Assembly (NCBI GenBank): GCA_943787265.1
Contig: CALSLT010000052.1
Span: forward strand, 1-34,775
DNA length: 34,775 bases
Reading direction: 5' to 3'
DNA from: an uncultured Planctomycetaceae bacterium
GTDB lineage: Bacteria > Planctomycetota > Planctomycetia > Planctomycetales > Planctomycetaceae
In this document: positions 1 through 10,800 of the stretch, piece after piece
Numbering within the stretch: position 1 is the stretch's first letter
Layout: each line of letters begins with the position of its first letter
The notes under the pieces: model-generated
What the model saw: the letters and a program-made list of their open reading frames with translations, nothing else
Databases searched by the model: none
What the model was told of the DNA's origin: nothing
Made by a program: the position numbers and the translations under genes

Positions 1-1137
1 TTCCGAGTCGAAGACAGCTCAACGGAATTCGATGTCCACCGGCAGTCCGTCGCAAGAACGTCAGATCACGCGCGGCTCGAACCCGGTCACGGTCCTTCAT
101 TTTCGGATTCGTAATTCTTGACAGAAGCTCATCGTCCTCCAGCGAGTCACGAACTGGCATGGAAACCGGGACCACCTTCCACCCTACGTCCTGTGCTACC
201 ATTGCTTGTTTGTTCTGCGACTCCCAGGCAAGCTTCATGCCAGCAGCAAGGCGTCCCGCCAGAAGCGGCCGCTTCTCCTTTGAGCCATCGTTGTACTTTC
301 CAGCCGCAACGTTGCCGCCAGCTCCGTTGAAATGAATGTGGGGAATTCCTGGCAGCGCCCTTCTCGCGGATTTCCCGAGCCATTCCGACAAAGTCCCAGT
401 TCACCGAACCTCGACCGTAATAACTCTGCGGGTGAGTCGCGTACCAAGTCAGTACGGCAATCGCCTTGTCGCCGTTCCACAACGAAAGCAACCGCACGTC
501 AGGATCAATCGTTCCTTCCGGTGCTGCACGAGCCGCCGGGTTCCGACCACCAGAACTTTGCCGCTGAAGGACTACTCGACCGGTCGACCCCAGAATTCGA
601 CGATTCGACGCCACCTTCTCAACACGCCCCCATGCCCAGGCCAGCATGTGTTACTGGCTGTGCATCACTCGTTGAGACTCTTACCGCCTCAGCAATTTTT
701 GCCATCGAGTCTTCGTCGAAGCCGCGATTCGAATAAATCCCACCCAGCCCGTGGTTGGCTAGCAGGCGTTCCGTCGCAAAATCGCTGCCAGGAGCATCAT
801 GCTGATGCAGAGTGTGCAGAGTGACTCGCTCCATCTTCGTTCCCGCAGCCTCGGCCAGCGACTTACGAAACACGTCGTGACTCTCATTAGCGATACCGAC
901 CCAATCGACAGCACACAGAACGATCGGCTCTCCCGCCCCCAGCAAAACGATTCCGCGAGCGGTCAACGGCGTTACGACTTCAAGAACAGGCTTGACGTTA
1001 CCGTTGCACAACGGCGATCCCAAAGGAGGCGTCACGTCAGCCTTAAAAGTCGCCACACGCAACGGACGGTCTTCAGCAGTCACCTGGAAAACAGACAGAC
1101 CAACCAGAAGAAGAGTCGAAACGAAAGTAGATCTCAT
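1..1137 (-). CDS. Neutral/alkaline ceramidase-like secreted protein, partial and frameshifted
   Basis: The protein starts at 1137 with a signal peptide ending near QVTAEDRP. It continues as a neutral/alkaline non-lysosomal ceramidase N-terminal-like domain: ATFKADVTPPLG near the start, then HTLHQHDAPG, a probable metal-binding His cluster. The reading frame breaks twice. In a CCCCC run at 627-631, removing one base joins THAGLGMG to RVEKVASNRR. In the CCC at 358-360, removing one base joins MAREIREK to ALPGIPHIHFNGAGGNVAAG. The last frame stays open to base 1, so the C-terminus lies outside the window. Its ATG overlaps the stop of the upstream DUF1501 gene (ATGA), which suggests translational coupling. 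The substrate is unknown; planctomycete members of this family are rarely tested and need not act on ceramide. Family assignment is fairly secure; whether the breaks are real or sequence errors is not. Confidence 0.72.
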
Positions 1138-2567
1138 GATAAACCCGTAATCGGAGGAGCATGATAAATCGGATACGGTCTCGAAGCTGGATCGTGCCAG
1201 TGAGCGTCGGCGGGAATGCCAAGTGTCGAGTAAATCGTTGCGGCAAGATTTTCCGGAGTCTGACGATCTCGAATCGGGTATGCGCCGATGTTGTCAGTCG
1301 CTCCCAGAACCTGACCGCCGGAAACTCCGTCGCCAGCAAGCAGGATCGATTGAGCGGCTCCCCAATGGTCTCGCCCTGGCCGCTTGTAAACGCTGAGTTT
1401 TGAAATCTTTGGCGTACGACCAAATTCGCCGCCAACAACGACCAGTGTCGAATCCAGCATGCCGTGATCGCGTAGATCGTCCAGCAGCGCGGATAGCGAC
1501 TGATCAAAGGGAGGCAGCAATCGGCCTAACGCTGGGAACAGATCACCGTGCTGATCCCAGGTCGAACCTCGGCCAAGGTTCACTTGAACCATCCGCACGC
1601 CAACCTGCACCAACCGGCGTGCAAGCAACATTGACGAACCGAACAGATTTCGTCCGTACGCATCCAGTCTTCGAGGTTCTTCGTTCTTAAGGTCGAACGC
1701 TTTGCGAACGTCCCCCGAGGTCAGCAACGACAAAGCTCCCGCACGGTGACGATCCATTCGCGAAACGGTTGTCTGGCGATCCAAGTCCCGTCGTTGTTGC
1801 TCAACGTCTGCCAGCAAGTCAGCTCGACGATCCAAACGGCTCAATGAAAGCCCGTCAGGTAAATTCAACACGGGAGCTTGAAACACCGGGTTGACGGAAT
1901 GTTTGTATGTCGGCTTATTCGAGAAGTGGAAACAATTCGGACAGTCTCCGTAACCATCGCACTTGTTAGAAGCGTTGATCAGCCAGGGGTCGTGAGCCGG
2001 CCCCATCATACCAGCCGACTGCCCCGGCCTCGTCGCTCGATTGACGTTCGTAATCAGCCGAGGCAGAACGGCCGTCGCAGGAAGCCCACCTGGTCCTTCC
2101 ATTTGGCTGCCGGCGACCGACAACATCGATGGAAAATCCGTTGGCTGTGGCTTGTTCCGATCGAGACCCGGCGGCAACTGGCTGCGTCCCGTGCTCATAA
2201 TGTGAATGCTCTGTCCGTGATCGTTTCTGTCGTGCGACAACGATCGGACAAGATTCCATTGGTCACTCCGTTTGGCAAGCTCTGGCAGGTGCTCGCAAAT
2301 CTGCAGTCCGGGCGTCTTCGTCGAAATCGGAGAAAACTCGCCTCGCACAGTATCGGGAGCCAGGGGCTTCATATCGAAGCTCTCGTGCTGCGATAAACCA
2401 CCGCTCAAGAAGACATAGATAACAGACCGAATCTTCTTGTCACTGCTGCTTTGCTCTGCGCTGGCCGCCTGCCAGCGCATCACGTCCGTCAGGGAAAGGC
2501 CCATCAGACCGATCGTCCCGACCTGCAGGATCTCACGCCGAGTGGTTGGGTGAGTCAGCATACTCAT
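1134..2567 (-). CDS. DUF1501 family protein with twin-arginine-like signal
   Basis: DUF1501 proteins are exported, sulfatase/alkaline-phosphatase-fold-like proteins that are very numerous in planctomycetes; their reactions are mostly unknown. Here the N-terminus TTRREILQVGTIGLMGLSL is a twin-arginine-type signal. Next come family features such as YVFLSGGLSQHESFDMKP, NLVRSLSHDRNDHGQS, RMVQVNLGRGSTWDQHGD and VVGGEFGRTPKIS, with a C-terminal GRDHWGAAQSILLAGDGV stretch. The start at 2567 is chosen because GAGAGG lies about 9 bases upstream and it places the RR motif near residue 10; the same frame is open to 2603. It is the first gene of a two-gene unit: its stop overlaps the ATG of the ceramidase-like gene by four bases. 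About 478 residues, normal for the family. Confidence 0.9.
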   Translation of the reverse strand: MSMLTHPTTRREILQVGTIGLMGLSLTDVMRWQAASAEQSSSDKKIRSVIYVFLSGGLSQHESFDMKPLAPDTVRGEFSPISTKTPGLQICEHLPELAKRSDQWNLVRSLSHDRNDHGQSIHIMSTGRSQLPPGLDRNKPQPTDFPSMLSVAGSQMEGPGGLPATAVLPRLITNVNRATRPGQSAGMMGPAHDPWLINASNKCDGYGDCPNCFHFSNKPTYKHSVNPVFQAPVLNLPDGLSLSRLDRRADLLADVEQQRRDLDRQTTVSRMDRHRAGALSLLTSGDVRKAFDLKNEEPRRLDAYGRNLFGSSMLLARRLVQVGVRMVQVNLGRGSTWDQHGDLFPALGRLLPPFDQSLSALLDDLRDHGMLDSTLVVVGGEFGRTPKISKLSVYKRPGRDHWGAAQSILLAGDGVSGGQVLGATDNIGAYPIRDRQTPENLAATIYSTLGIPADAHWHDPASRPYPIYHAPPITGLS

Positions 2568-2657
2568 CGATCGGTGCCTCTCAAGCTCAAACAACAAATT
2601 CAACCACGCCGTCCCAACTACTGTATCAGCTCCTCTGATTTTCGCTTTGCGATCCCC

Positions 2658-3134
2658 TCATTTTTTGGGAGACCGTTTCTTCTTAGCAGTGGCAGATTTC
2701 TTCGTAACAGTCTTTCGTCGAACAGTTTTCTTCTTTGCGGACGCACCTTTCGGGGGCTTGCCCGCAGGGGCAGTCCCCTGAGGCAGCGAAGCTACCAACT
2801 GCTTGTGGGCAAGCGCCCGGTAACTCTCAACGACCCACTTCTCAAGAAGGCCCGACGGTGGTGACTCGGAGTGCGGAAAGATCAACGTCGTCCAGCCACG
2901 CAATCCGACTTTGAATCGCTCCGGCGAATCGGCCTTTAGCTTTTCGGCCTCGGGCAGTGAGTCCACCAGCTTTACCATCACATTATACGAATCGTCCTTC
3001 TGCCCCATGAAACAGAATGATTTCTTTCGAGCCTGAAACGCACTCTTATTACAAGAAGTTCCTTCTTCGGCCTCCGGCAATTGCAGTGCGATCTTTCGCA
3101 CCTTCTGCATCGGTTTACTTTCCTGCTTCGCCAT
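2658..3134 (-). CDS. MmcQ/YjbR-like protein with lysine-rich C-terminal tail
   Basis: Residues 1 to about 115 look like the MmcQ/YjbR (CyaY-like) fold: VRKIALQLPEAEEGTSC at the start, FCFMGQKDDSYNVMVKL in the middle, and RGWTTLIFPHSESPP followed by a helix VESYRALAHKQL. Residues from about 120 to 158 form a low-complexity basic tail with repeated KKK and RRK groups and Ala/Pro/Thr spacers, ending KKKRSPKK, like histone H1-type bacterial DNA-binding tails. The biochemical role of MmcQ/YjbR proteins is not established; a nucleic-acid role is inferred from fold and tail. ATG 3134 has GGAAGAG five bases upstream. The gene is 90 bp upstream of the DUF1501 start, so it may share its transcript. Confidence 0.8.
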   Translation of the reverse strand: MAKQESKPMQKVRKIALQLPEAEEGTSCNKSAFQARKKSFCFMGQKDDSYNVMVKLVDSLPEAEKLKADSPERFKVGLRGWTTLIFPHSESPPSGLLEKWVVESYRALAHKQLVASLPQGTAPAGKPPKGASAKKKTVRRKTVTKKSATAKKKRSPKK

Positions 3135-3164
3135 TAGACTCTTCCAACGTCTGCGTTACCTGCG

Positions 3165-6100
3165 TCAATCGTTATTCCGAGATGTCTGCATCAGCCGCGA
3201 AACCATTTCGTACCGCCGCTTTGAGTCGGCCCTTGAGGATTCTGGGGTATCGTGCAGGAGTACTCCGTACGAAAGCCGAAACTCCTCGCCTTCGCGACGG
3301 TCGTTTTCACGTAGGGCTCGCGTCTTTCCTTTGGTTGTTTCGGGAATGGATTTGCGACGACAAGCCCGTAGTCGCGAGTGTGCATCCAGCATCGTCTCGC
3401 GTTGTGAGGGCTCGGCACAACCAACACGCCAACTCTGCGTCCCGCAGTGATGCCTGAGTAGTCGACCCAACTCGCTTCTTTGCCCCACGTGTTGGCACCA
3501 TTCTTTTGGCCGTGGCTATTGAGAATCGTGCCGCTTCCGTTCTGCACTCGTAGCTTCGATTCCATCCGAACAGCCAGTCCGGATTCTTCCTGATCACCAA
3601 AGTAAAAGTCGTGATCGTCTGACTTGAAGCTCGCGTCGACCAGCATCGTCACTCCATCCGGCGTGGTGATCAGCGTGTACTTCGTTAATTCTTCGCAAAC
3701 AACGCTTTGGCCATCACGTCGAAGGTAGTGATTCCGAACGGTAAAACCGGCTCGGCCCGGTCTCACGTACGGCTCTTCTGCAAATTCAACATGCCGAGTC
3801 CGCGACGCCAATCGCCAGTAATCTTCGCCGTCGAGGTGTCCAAAGCTGATCCAGATGCCTGGATGCATGAACTTGTGATCGGCCGCCCCCCTATCTTCGT
3901 CTGGTCTCGGTGGAAAATTCCGAGTCAGCCTCACGCCGCCTGGGGAGTAAACATGGACCCATCCAGGCCGAGTCAATTCCTTATGCCGATACAAGTACGT
4001 TGCGAATTCATTCCCGTTCAACTTCACAACCAGTCGGTCACTGTTCTCGTCAAACGAAAACTTCGCATCCTTTGCCGAGTAACTCGCAACTTCGGAATCT
4101 CGAACACTTCCTTTGCGTTTGCCTGCTCGCCCACCACCGGCCGCCGCTACATTCTGTCCATCTGCGCTGTCGTCGTCTTTGCGACTGAGCAACCACGCTG
4201 TGACATCCGCAACATCCTGCGGCGTAAGCAACGTCCGGAAGTCGGGCATCGCCGATACCTTCTGGCTGAAACGCTCGTCGATATCCGAAGCAGGAATAAT
4301 TGTGTCAGGCTTGTCGGCCTGAGCCAGCGTGACCGCTTCAGCGGTCTCTTCACGCAGCAGCCCGCTGAACGTCTTCCCCGCGACCGTAACGATGGTCTGC
4401 GTCGCAAACCCTTCTTTAATCTCAGCATTCGGTTCGAGCATCGACTTTACGATGTGAACGGGATCCCGCTTCTGCACCAGGTGCCGCAGATCGGGACCGA
4501 AACTCTTCCCTTTGCCATCAGCCCGGTGACACTTGGCACAACCGACTCCCTGCCTCGCCAGGAAAATTGTCCTTCCCCGATCAGCGTCAGCTCGAACAAG
4601 CATCGACGTGGCGGAAGTAACAGCCGTCGGCGTGCTGAGCTTAGGAAGCGGCTCCGGCTTCAGGATCACGAGATAATTCGATTTGCCTCCGGGGTCGCCG
4701 TCACTCGTATTCCCACCAAGCGTAATCCACCCTGAATCAAACCTCTTCGAATACAGGCGGAATGTCGCATCGCCGGTCCGAATCGTCTTACCGGTTCGTG
4801 TGAATCCGCTCGTCGATGATGCCAACCACTCGGACTCAGTAGCAATCCGCGTGTCGTACCCCAGCAAAACGGTCATCGGAAGTACGGTTTCAATTCTTAA
4901 AAAATCGCTGCCTGTGGAACCTGAATCATCATTCGGAGTCTTCATCAGCAACGAACCGGCCAACTCGGCCAACTCGGCCGGCACGTCTTCGAAGCGGTAA
5001 GCTCGATCAGTGTAGGCCAATTTCCCTTTGGCAAGTCCGCCATCAACCACACGATACTTTCGACCGGACTGAGCTTTGACAGAAACGATGCCGCTGCGAG
5101 CCGCCGTTTCGTTCGCAGTCAATTTGCGATAAGCCAGCGTGACTACCGGACCAACTGACTTTCCATCCACAAAGACGACCGCTCGAAGCGTTGTCGACTT
5201 TGCAATGTTGATCTTCCCTGCCCAGCGAGGCGATTCCAGCGTGGGCACGCTTCCGTCGGTCGTGACTCGAATATCCGCGGGTTTCATCGCAGATCGAGCT
5301 TCCACCGCCACGCTGCCTTCGAATTGTCCGGGAGGTGGATCAACTTCCAGAAACGGAGTCGCCGACTTCTTCGAAAGCCACAACGCAGCCACCTGCCGAG
5401 TTTGCTCATCGACGTCAGACAAAAATCGCCGAGCCTCTTCGTCCTGCAAATCTCGATCTTCAGCCAACGACAACAGAGCGGCTCGTTGAACTTGCGGCCG
5501 CGCATCTGAAAGCAGCGTCCGTCGCTCATCGCGAGAAACCAGTTCACGCAGCGTCTGCCAGCCCGCGTAAAACACAACTCGATCTTCTTCCGCGGCAAGA
5601 GCATCGACCAGAACATCAACGGCCTGGTTCTGCTTCGCTCGCCGAATTGCCAGCACCGCTGCCAATCGGATTCGAGGCTCCGCATCGCCAACCTGTCGTA
5701 GTGCCTTTTCAGGCAACTCTCGCCACGTTGCACCAGTACGAACCCGGTGACCGAGAATTCTCAATGCCTGAATCCGAACATTCAAATCCAGAGTCTGGTC
5801 GCCTGCGATCTGACCAAAACGATCGTCTACAAATCTGCTGTCGAGATGTAATCGGCCGATCGTCCACAACGACCACGTGTGCCATGAAACATCGCCGTCA
5901 CTCAAGTAATAGCCGTCGAAGACACTCTCTTCCGCATGCCCAGCGTGTCGACGAATTAACTCGGCCTGCCCTCCTACTCTTCGAGCCACAAGTGGACTTC
6001 GAAACTCTTCCACAAGTTCAGCCTGCGTCCAATCTTCCAGCGGCTTTCGAAACTTTGAGGCCTCGACAAACGCGGGGGCGTTTCTCCAGGTGACGCGGAA

Positions 6101-7336
6101 GATTCGGCCTTCGTTGGACTGTTTACCAGCTTCGTCAAACTCAGCCCCGTAGCCGCGTCCCCAGCCGAGAATATAAAGCGAGCCGTCAGGTCCAACTTCG
6201 ATATCCGTCGGCTTAAACAGTGAATCGCCACCAGTCATGAACTCCTGCCACTGGCCACCTTCCGGTTGCGTGAGTGCGCCATCCCAAACCGGTCGATAAA
6301 AGAAAACGGTTCGGCGAAGCCAATCATTGAAGAACCACGTACCTTGATACGTTTGGGGAAACTGCTTTGAGTCATAAAAACAGATCCCCGTTCCCGACCC
6401 ATTAAACACGCGACCGGAAATCGGAGCCGTCGGTGGGTGATTCTTCCCTGTCCAGTGAGCACTCCACGGATGCCCCCATCCGTAATGAGCACCGAAGAAC
6501 GGCGTGAAGACGCGGTCGCCCTCATTCTGATCGTTGTCGGTACCCTGCCAGTTGAATCCACTGTCGTAAGCGATGTCCCACGGGTTGCGAAAACCGCGCG
6601 AGACAATTTCCAGGTTCTCGCCCATGTCGTCGCAGACAAGGACGCCGCCTTCACGGCCCCAGTCGTCCGTAGGATCGTGATAAGCGCGTTGGTAATTCTT
6701 TGCTGAAGTCTTCACTGGTGTCGGAAGATCAGGCGAACCTTCAGGAGTCGCGACGCCCCACAGATCTCGAAACGGCTTCGGTGCAATCCGTCCCGGCTGA
6801 GTCAGTCCTTTTGAATTCCCTTTGGACATGTAGAGCCGCCCGTCCGGTCCCCAATTGAGTCCATGCAGACCGTGCTCCAGATTGCCAAGGTCCGTGAATA
6901 CTCGAACGTACTCATCGGCCACATCGTCGTCGTCAAGGTCCCTGACAACGGTCAGGTCCGGCGCATTGGCGATCCACAAATCACGACCGTGCCAGGCAAT
7001 CGACTGAATCGAGTTAAAGCCAGTCGCAAACTGCTTCTTAGACTCAAACCGACCATCGCCGTCTTGATCAATCATGATGAAAACGCTGTCGCCGGGAGTA
7101 TCGGGCTTAGGGCTTCGATACTGAGGCCCCATCCCCACGAACATCCGGCCTGCGAAATCAAAAGCCATCGCGCACGGATTTCGGACAAGCGGCTCGCGAG
7201 CCGCGAACTCAATGCTGAATCCAGCCGGAACCTTCGGCAACGCGTCCAGATCACCGCTTCGATTCGTCAGACTCTGTCCGAGGGCGACTTGAGCACACGC
7301 AAATCCAACGACCAATGCCAAGACGAGCCGATCCAC
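3165..7336 (-). CDS. Secreted sorbosone-dehydrogenase-like / HEAT / cytochrome c / DUF6807 fusion protein
   Basis: Domains in order, from the GTG start: signal peptide (VDRLVLALVVGFACAQVALG); PVC-type glucose/sorbosone dehydrogenase-like beta-propeller to about residue 420 (MAFDFAGRMFVGMG, HGLNWGPDGRLYMSKG); HEAT-like repeats to about 650; a chitobiase/FN3-like beta domain (TTDGSVPTLESPRWAG); an unassigned beta region; a cytochrome c domain with CAKCH at about 933-937; and a C-terminal DUF6807 (PmoA-like) domain (FMHPGIWISFGHLDG). GTG 7336 is preferred because AAGGAG sits seven bases upstream and the signal peptide begins there; the frame is open to 7450. Near 3285 the frame changes: adding one G to AAGG turns VAKARSFGFR into VAKGEEFRLSYGVLLHDTP, a normal DUF6807 end, with the stop at 3165. 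Uncorrected, the stop is at 3191. Probable role: periplasmic oxidation of a sugar-like substrate with electrons passed to the haem (inference). Confidence 0.85.
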
Positions 7337-7465
7337 AATAATTCTCCTTAACAACTTGTCGCTCCGAGATTCCGAAACAAATTCTCGACTGTCCTTGGTG
7401 CTCAATCTGGCCACCCCAACACAACGCTCGCCTCGGACGCCGCGACGCAATCCGGCCGCGTAAAG

Positions 7466-7852
7466 CTACAGCAGCCCACCCGAAAACACCGTCGACTCAT
7501 CGACGAAACAAAGCGGATTGCCGAACGGGTCTTTCGCGTAGAAGCTGCGTTCGCCCCAGGGGCGAGTCTCGATAGCCGGCTCAATCCATTCGCATTGTAA
7601 TTGCTGAATCTTTTCGAACGAACTCTCAAGATCTCCAACTGCGAGGTAGACGTGATCCGGATTCGCTCGTGGAGTGTGATCGTCGCCTTCGGCCGCAGGA
7701 TCAACGCAAGCCAGAATGACACCGCCGCAATTGAAGTAGTGTCTTCCCGGACTGACACGTTCGCCGACTTGCTCGAAGAGTTGACCGTAGAACTTTTCCG
7801 CGGCTTCAATATCCGAAACCTGAATAATCACTCGATACAGCTTTGCGTTCAT
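7466..7852 (-). CDS. VOC family (glyoxalase/bleomycin-resistance fold) protein
   Basis: A small single-domain protein of about 128 residues with the paired beta-alpha-beta-beta-beta pattern of the vicinal oxygen chelate superfamily: YRVIIQVSDIEAAEKFYGQL at the start, then DHVYLAVGDLESSFEKI, and near the end WGERSFYAKDPFGNPLCFVD, the typical VOC terminal motif. Candidate metal ligands are His in DHVYLAV and Glu in the first half, but the substrate cannot be told; VOC proteins include glyoxalases, dioxygenases and resistance proteins. ATG 7852 is chosen over GTG 7867 because GGAG lies six bases upstream of it. It lies 40 bp after the stop of the large two-haem gene and about 130 bp before the next start, so it may be cotranscribed. 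Confidence 0.85.
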   Translation of the reverse strand: MNAKLYRVIIQVSDIEAAEKFYGQLFEQVGERVSPGRHYFNCGGVILACVDPAAEGDDHTPRANPDHVYLAVGDLESSFEKIQQLQCEWIEPAIETRPWGERSFYAKDPFGNPLCFVDESTVFSGGLL

Positions 7853-7892
7853 CTCTCGCTCCGTCACGTTGCCAACGTCTCAGGTAAATCAG

Positions 7893-10800
7893 CTATCCAC
7901 CAAGTTTTGCTCGATGCTTCGTCTGGTTCAACACCCACTTGCGCAGAATCAGATAGCCGTCGTCCATTGGCTGATAGCGGCGACCGCCCTGGTGTCCTTC
8001 TTCCTGCCCGGTTTGAACGTTAAGCGGCTTCCTCAACAGAAAGCTCTTTTCGACATCATTGTGGTCGACGCGTTTCTGAAGCTTGCGGTAGTTCTCTAAC
8101 AACTTACCGACTGGCAGGTAGCCGGCATCATCGGGACGATTCAATTCAAGAGGCGGCACTCGACCGGGCACACCGTGGCAGGCAAAACAACTTCGCTGAT
8201 CCCCTCGCAAAACGCGGTTCATCTCCGGCGTGACGTAATCTCTGAAGTAAGCAAAGTCGTCCACGAAATCCTTGGAGAGACCATCTGAACCAACTGCAAT
8301 CCTTGCCGGTTGCTCGGCCTTTACCGCGTCCGTCAGTTCCTTCACAAAGTTATCACGATTCTGCGACAGAACGTTCTTCGCGTTTTTCACCACGTCGTCG
8401 CGTTTCTCGAATTTCAGCATCGCTTCCAGGGCAGTCAGCACTTCCGGATTTCGACGCAGCGCCGTACGTTGAGCCAGTGTTACTGCCGTCTTCCGGGTGT
8501 CCGCATTTGCTGTTTCCTTCAACTGATCGAGAAACAGTCCGATCGCCCGCGTTCTCACTTCCTCCAACGGATCAATTGGCGGCAGCTTCCCCGGAATGAC
8601 ATCCGGCAATTTCGTTTTGTGAGTCAGCAGCCACTCGACACTCGGCAACCAGAAGCGAGCGACCTGCGGATGCTGAAATTCACCTGGCAGGAATTCAATC
8701 ATCGCGTCGAGGTGCAGGTCCGGGTTCGCGCCAATTGCATCGCCCAGCTTCTGAGCGAGATACCAGTTCGATTCCTGACTTCGCTCAAGTTTTCCTCGCT
8801 CACCCGCATCAGCGACTGCCTTCAATTCAGCGTCCGTCAGAAGTTTGTCCGGCTTAATCACCAAGTAACTGAAGACTTCGCGCTGCTGCTCCAGATTGTC
8901 TGGAATCACCCACGTAATCGTCGCAAACATTTTGAGGATCGGCTCAGACAACTGCGGCCGACGAGCGGGTTCGGCGGCACCGCGATGAACCTGTTGCATC
9001 AACGGCTCGATTCGCTCGGGCACCGCCACAAGTTGAGCAGAACGAGGGTCAGACACACTGGCCGCCGCGATGGGGCGAAGCTCTTCCGGACCTTCCAGCG
9101 AGTACTGAATCAGGCGTTGCTGAAGATCGTCAAACGTAACGTTGGCAGAACCTTCCAGCCCGACTCGCAGGGGCCCCGTTGATGTCAAATGGTTCGAGGT
9201 CAGCTCGACTTCTGAGAAATAGTCCATCGCCGCTTCGCCGAAAAGTTCGGACGCACGCCTGGTGATGTACCCCATTTGCCCGGGTCCACCGTCGCCGCCC
9301 GAGTTGTTGTAATACGTGGCTCCGATGCCAACCAACCGTCTCGCCATCCGGTGAGCAGTCAACGGTTCGTTCTTACCGGCCACCTTCAGCTTTTCTTCGA
9401 GCTGTGCAATCAGTTCTTCCAACTCTTTGTACTGATGCGTCCGACTTGAGTTCGCTTTGTGGCCGTTGGCAATGAACAGCGCCTGCGACTGGTAACGGAT
9501 CGAGTTCTCAACGAGCGAGTTTCCTTCGGGACGCTGCAAAAGATCGATCCAAGCCAGATTGATGTCCTTGCGTACTGGCGGATTCCAGATCCACCAGTTC
9601 CACGCAGCTCGAGTAGCCGTCGCTCGAACCGCCGGATGTGGATCGGCATTCATCGCGTTGACCAGTGCTGCCGTCAGATCGCCCCACTCGACAGACATTT
9701 CCGGCATCACGCCGTCGACGCGCATGATCAATGCTCGGGCAGCAGCCTCTCGCACGTAGTCATCGTCGGACTGACATGCCGCGAGAACTTCCGGCCAGCC
9801 TCGATCATCGATCAGTGTCTGACGGAGCCCCCAATGAGCGGCCTCGCGGACCGGTTTAGCAATGTCGCCAAGTCCGACTACCAGCGGCTCAACACCAGCG
9901 TCCGCATGTCGAACTCCCAGCCCCATCATCGCCCAGAATCGGACGAGCGGACTTTCGTGCTTGCTCGCTTCGACAAGAATCGGAAGAAGGCTCGGTTCGT
10001 CGACCATTGCGGCGCGGCGAATCCGTTCGATTGCTTCCGGAAGACTTTCGTCGACTGCTGCTGTGAAATCACTGGCTTCATGCTTTGGTGGATCGACCGG
10101 AAACAGTCGCGACAGTGCGTGCAGCGCGTAACTCGTCGAAACGAATCCGGTCTGAGATTGCCCCTTCCAGTAACCACTCGGATGTTGCAGCCCGAGCAGT
10201 CCTTTCACGCCTTTCGCCACAGTCGGATCGTCAGGTCCAAACCCGGCGGCCTGAAATGCGATCAGTGCGAGTGCCGTCGGCGACGGTTCCGATTTATTGT
10301 CGCCGTCGACTTTCCATGAGTCACCTTCAGAGACACCGGGATTGAAACCCCAGGTTCCGTCCGGCTTCTGAATCGCTCTCAGCCGAGCTATGTCTGCTGC
10401 TCCCTGTTGATCAATTCGCTCCTGAAGCTTCTTTGCGTCTTCGACGCTCCCGCCTGGCTTAGAATTGCTTGGAACTTTTGGCTTTGCCGTCCCCTGCTCC
10501 GCTTCACGCTTCACGACTGTCTCAACTTGCGAGACGTAGTCCTTCGGAAAGTAACGACGTAACAATTCGACTCGATGAGCCATGTCGTCGGTGTATTTCG
10601 GATCGACGTCGAGCGTCTTTCGCACCTTGTCTTCCAACGCGCGGAAGAACTGAGGGTTGCCCGTCTTCTTCCACGCTTCAAACAGCACTTCGCCAGCGTA
10701 GTTAAATACGACTCCCTTCCCGACGTTCGCTCCCGGACCTGCTGCATTGATCCCGCCAGGATCAGCCGTCTGGAGAATGAAATTTGACGCTCGCAGATGT

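Noticed and set aside
3707..4735. Open frame of 342 codons on the plus strand
   Set aside because: Antisense to the cytochrome c/DUF6807 gene; low-stop shadow caused by base composition.
8310..10319. Two plus-strand open frames of about 290 codons
   Set aside because: Shadows of the giant two-CxxCH gene, without signal peptide or domain.
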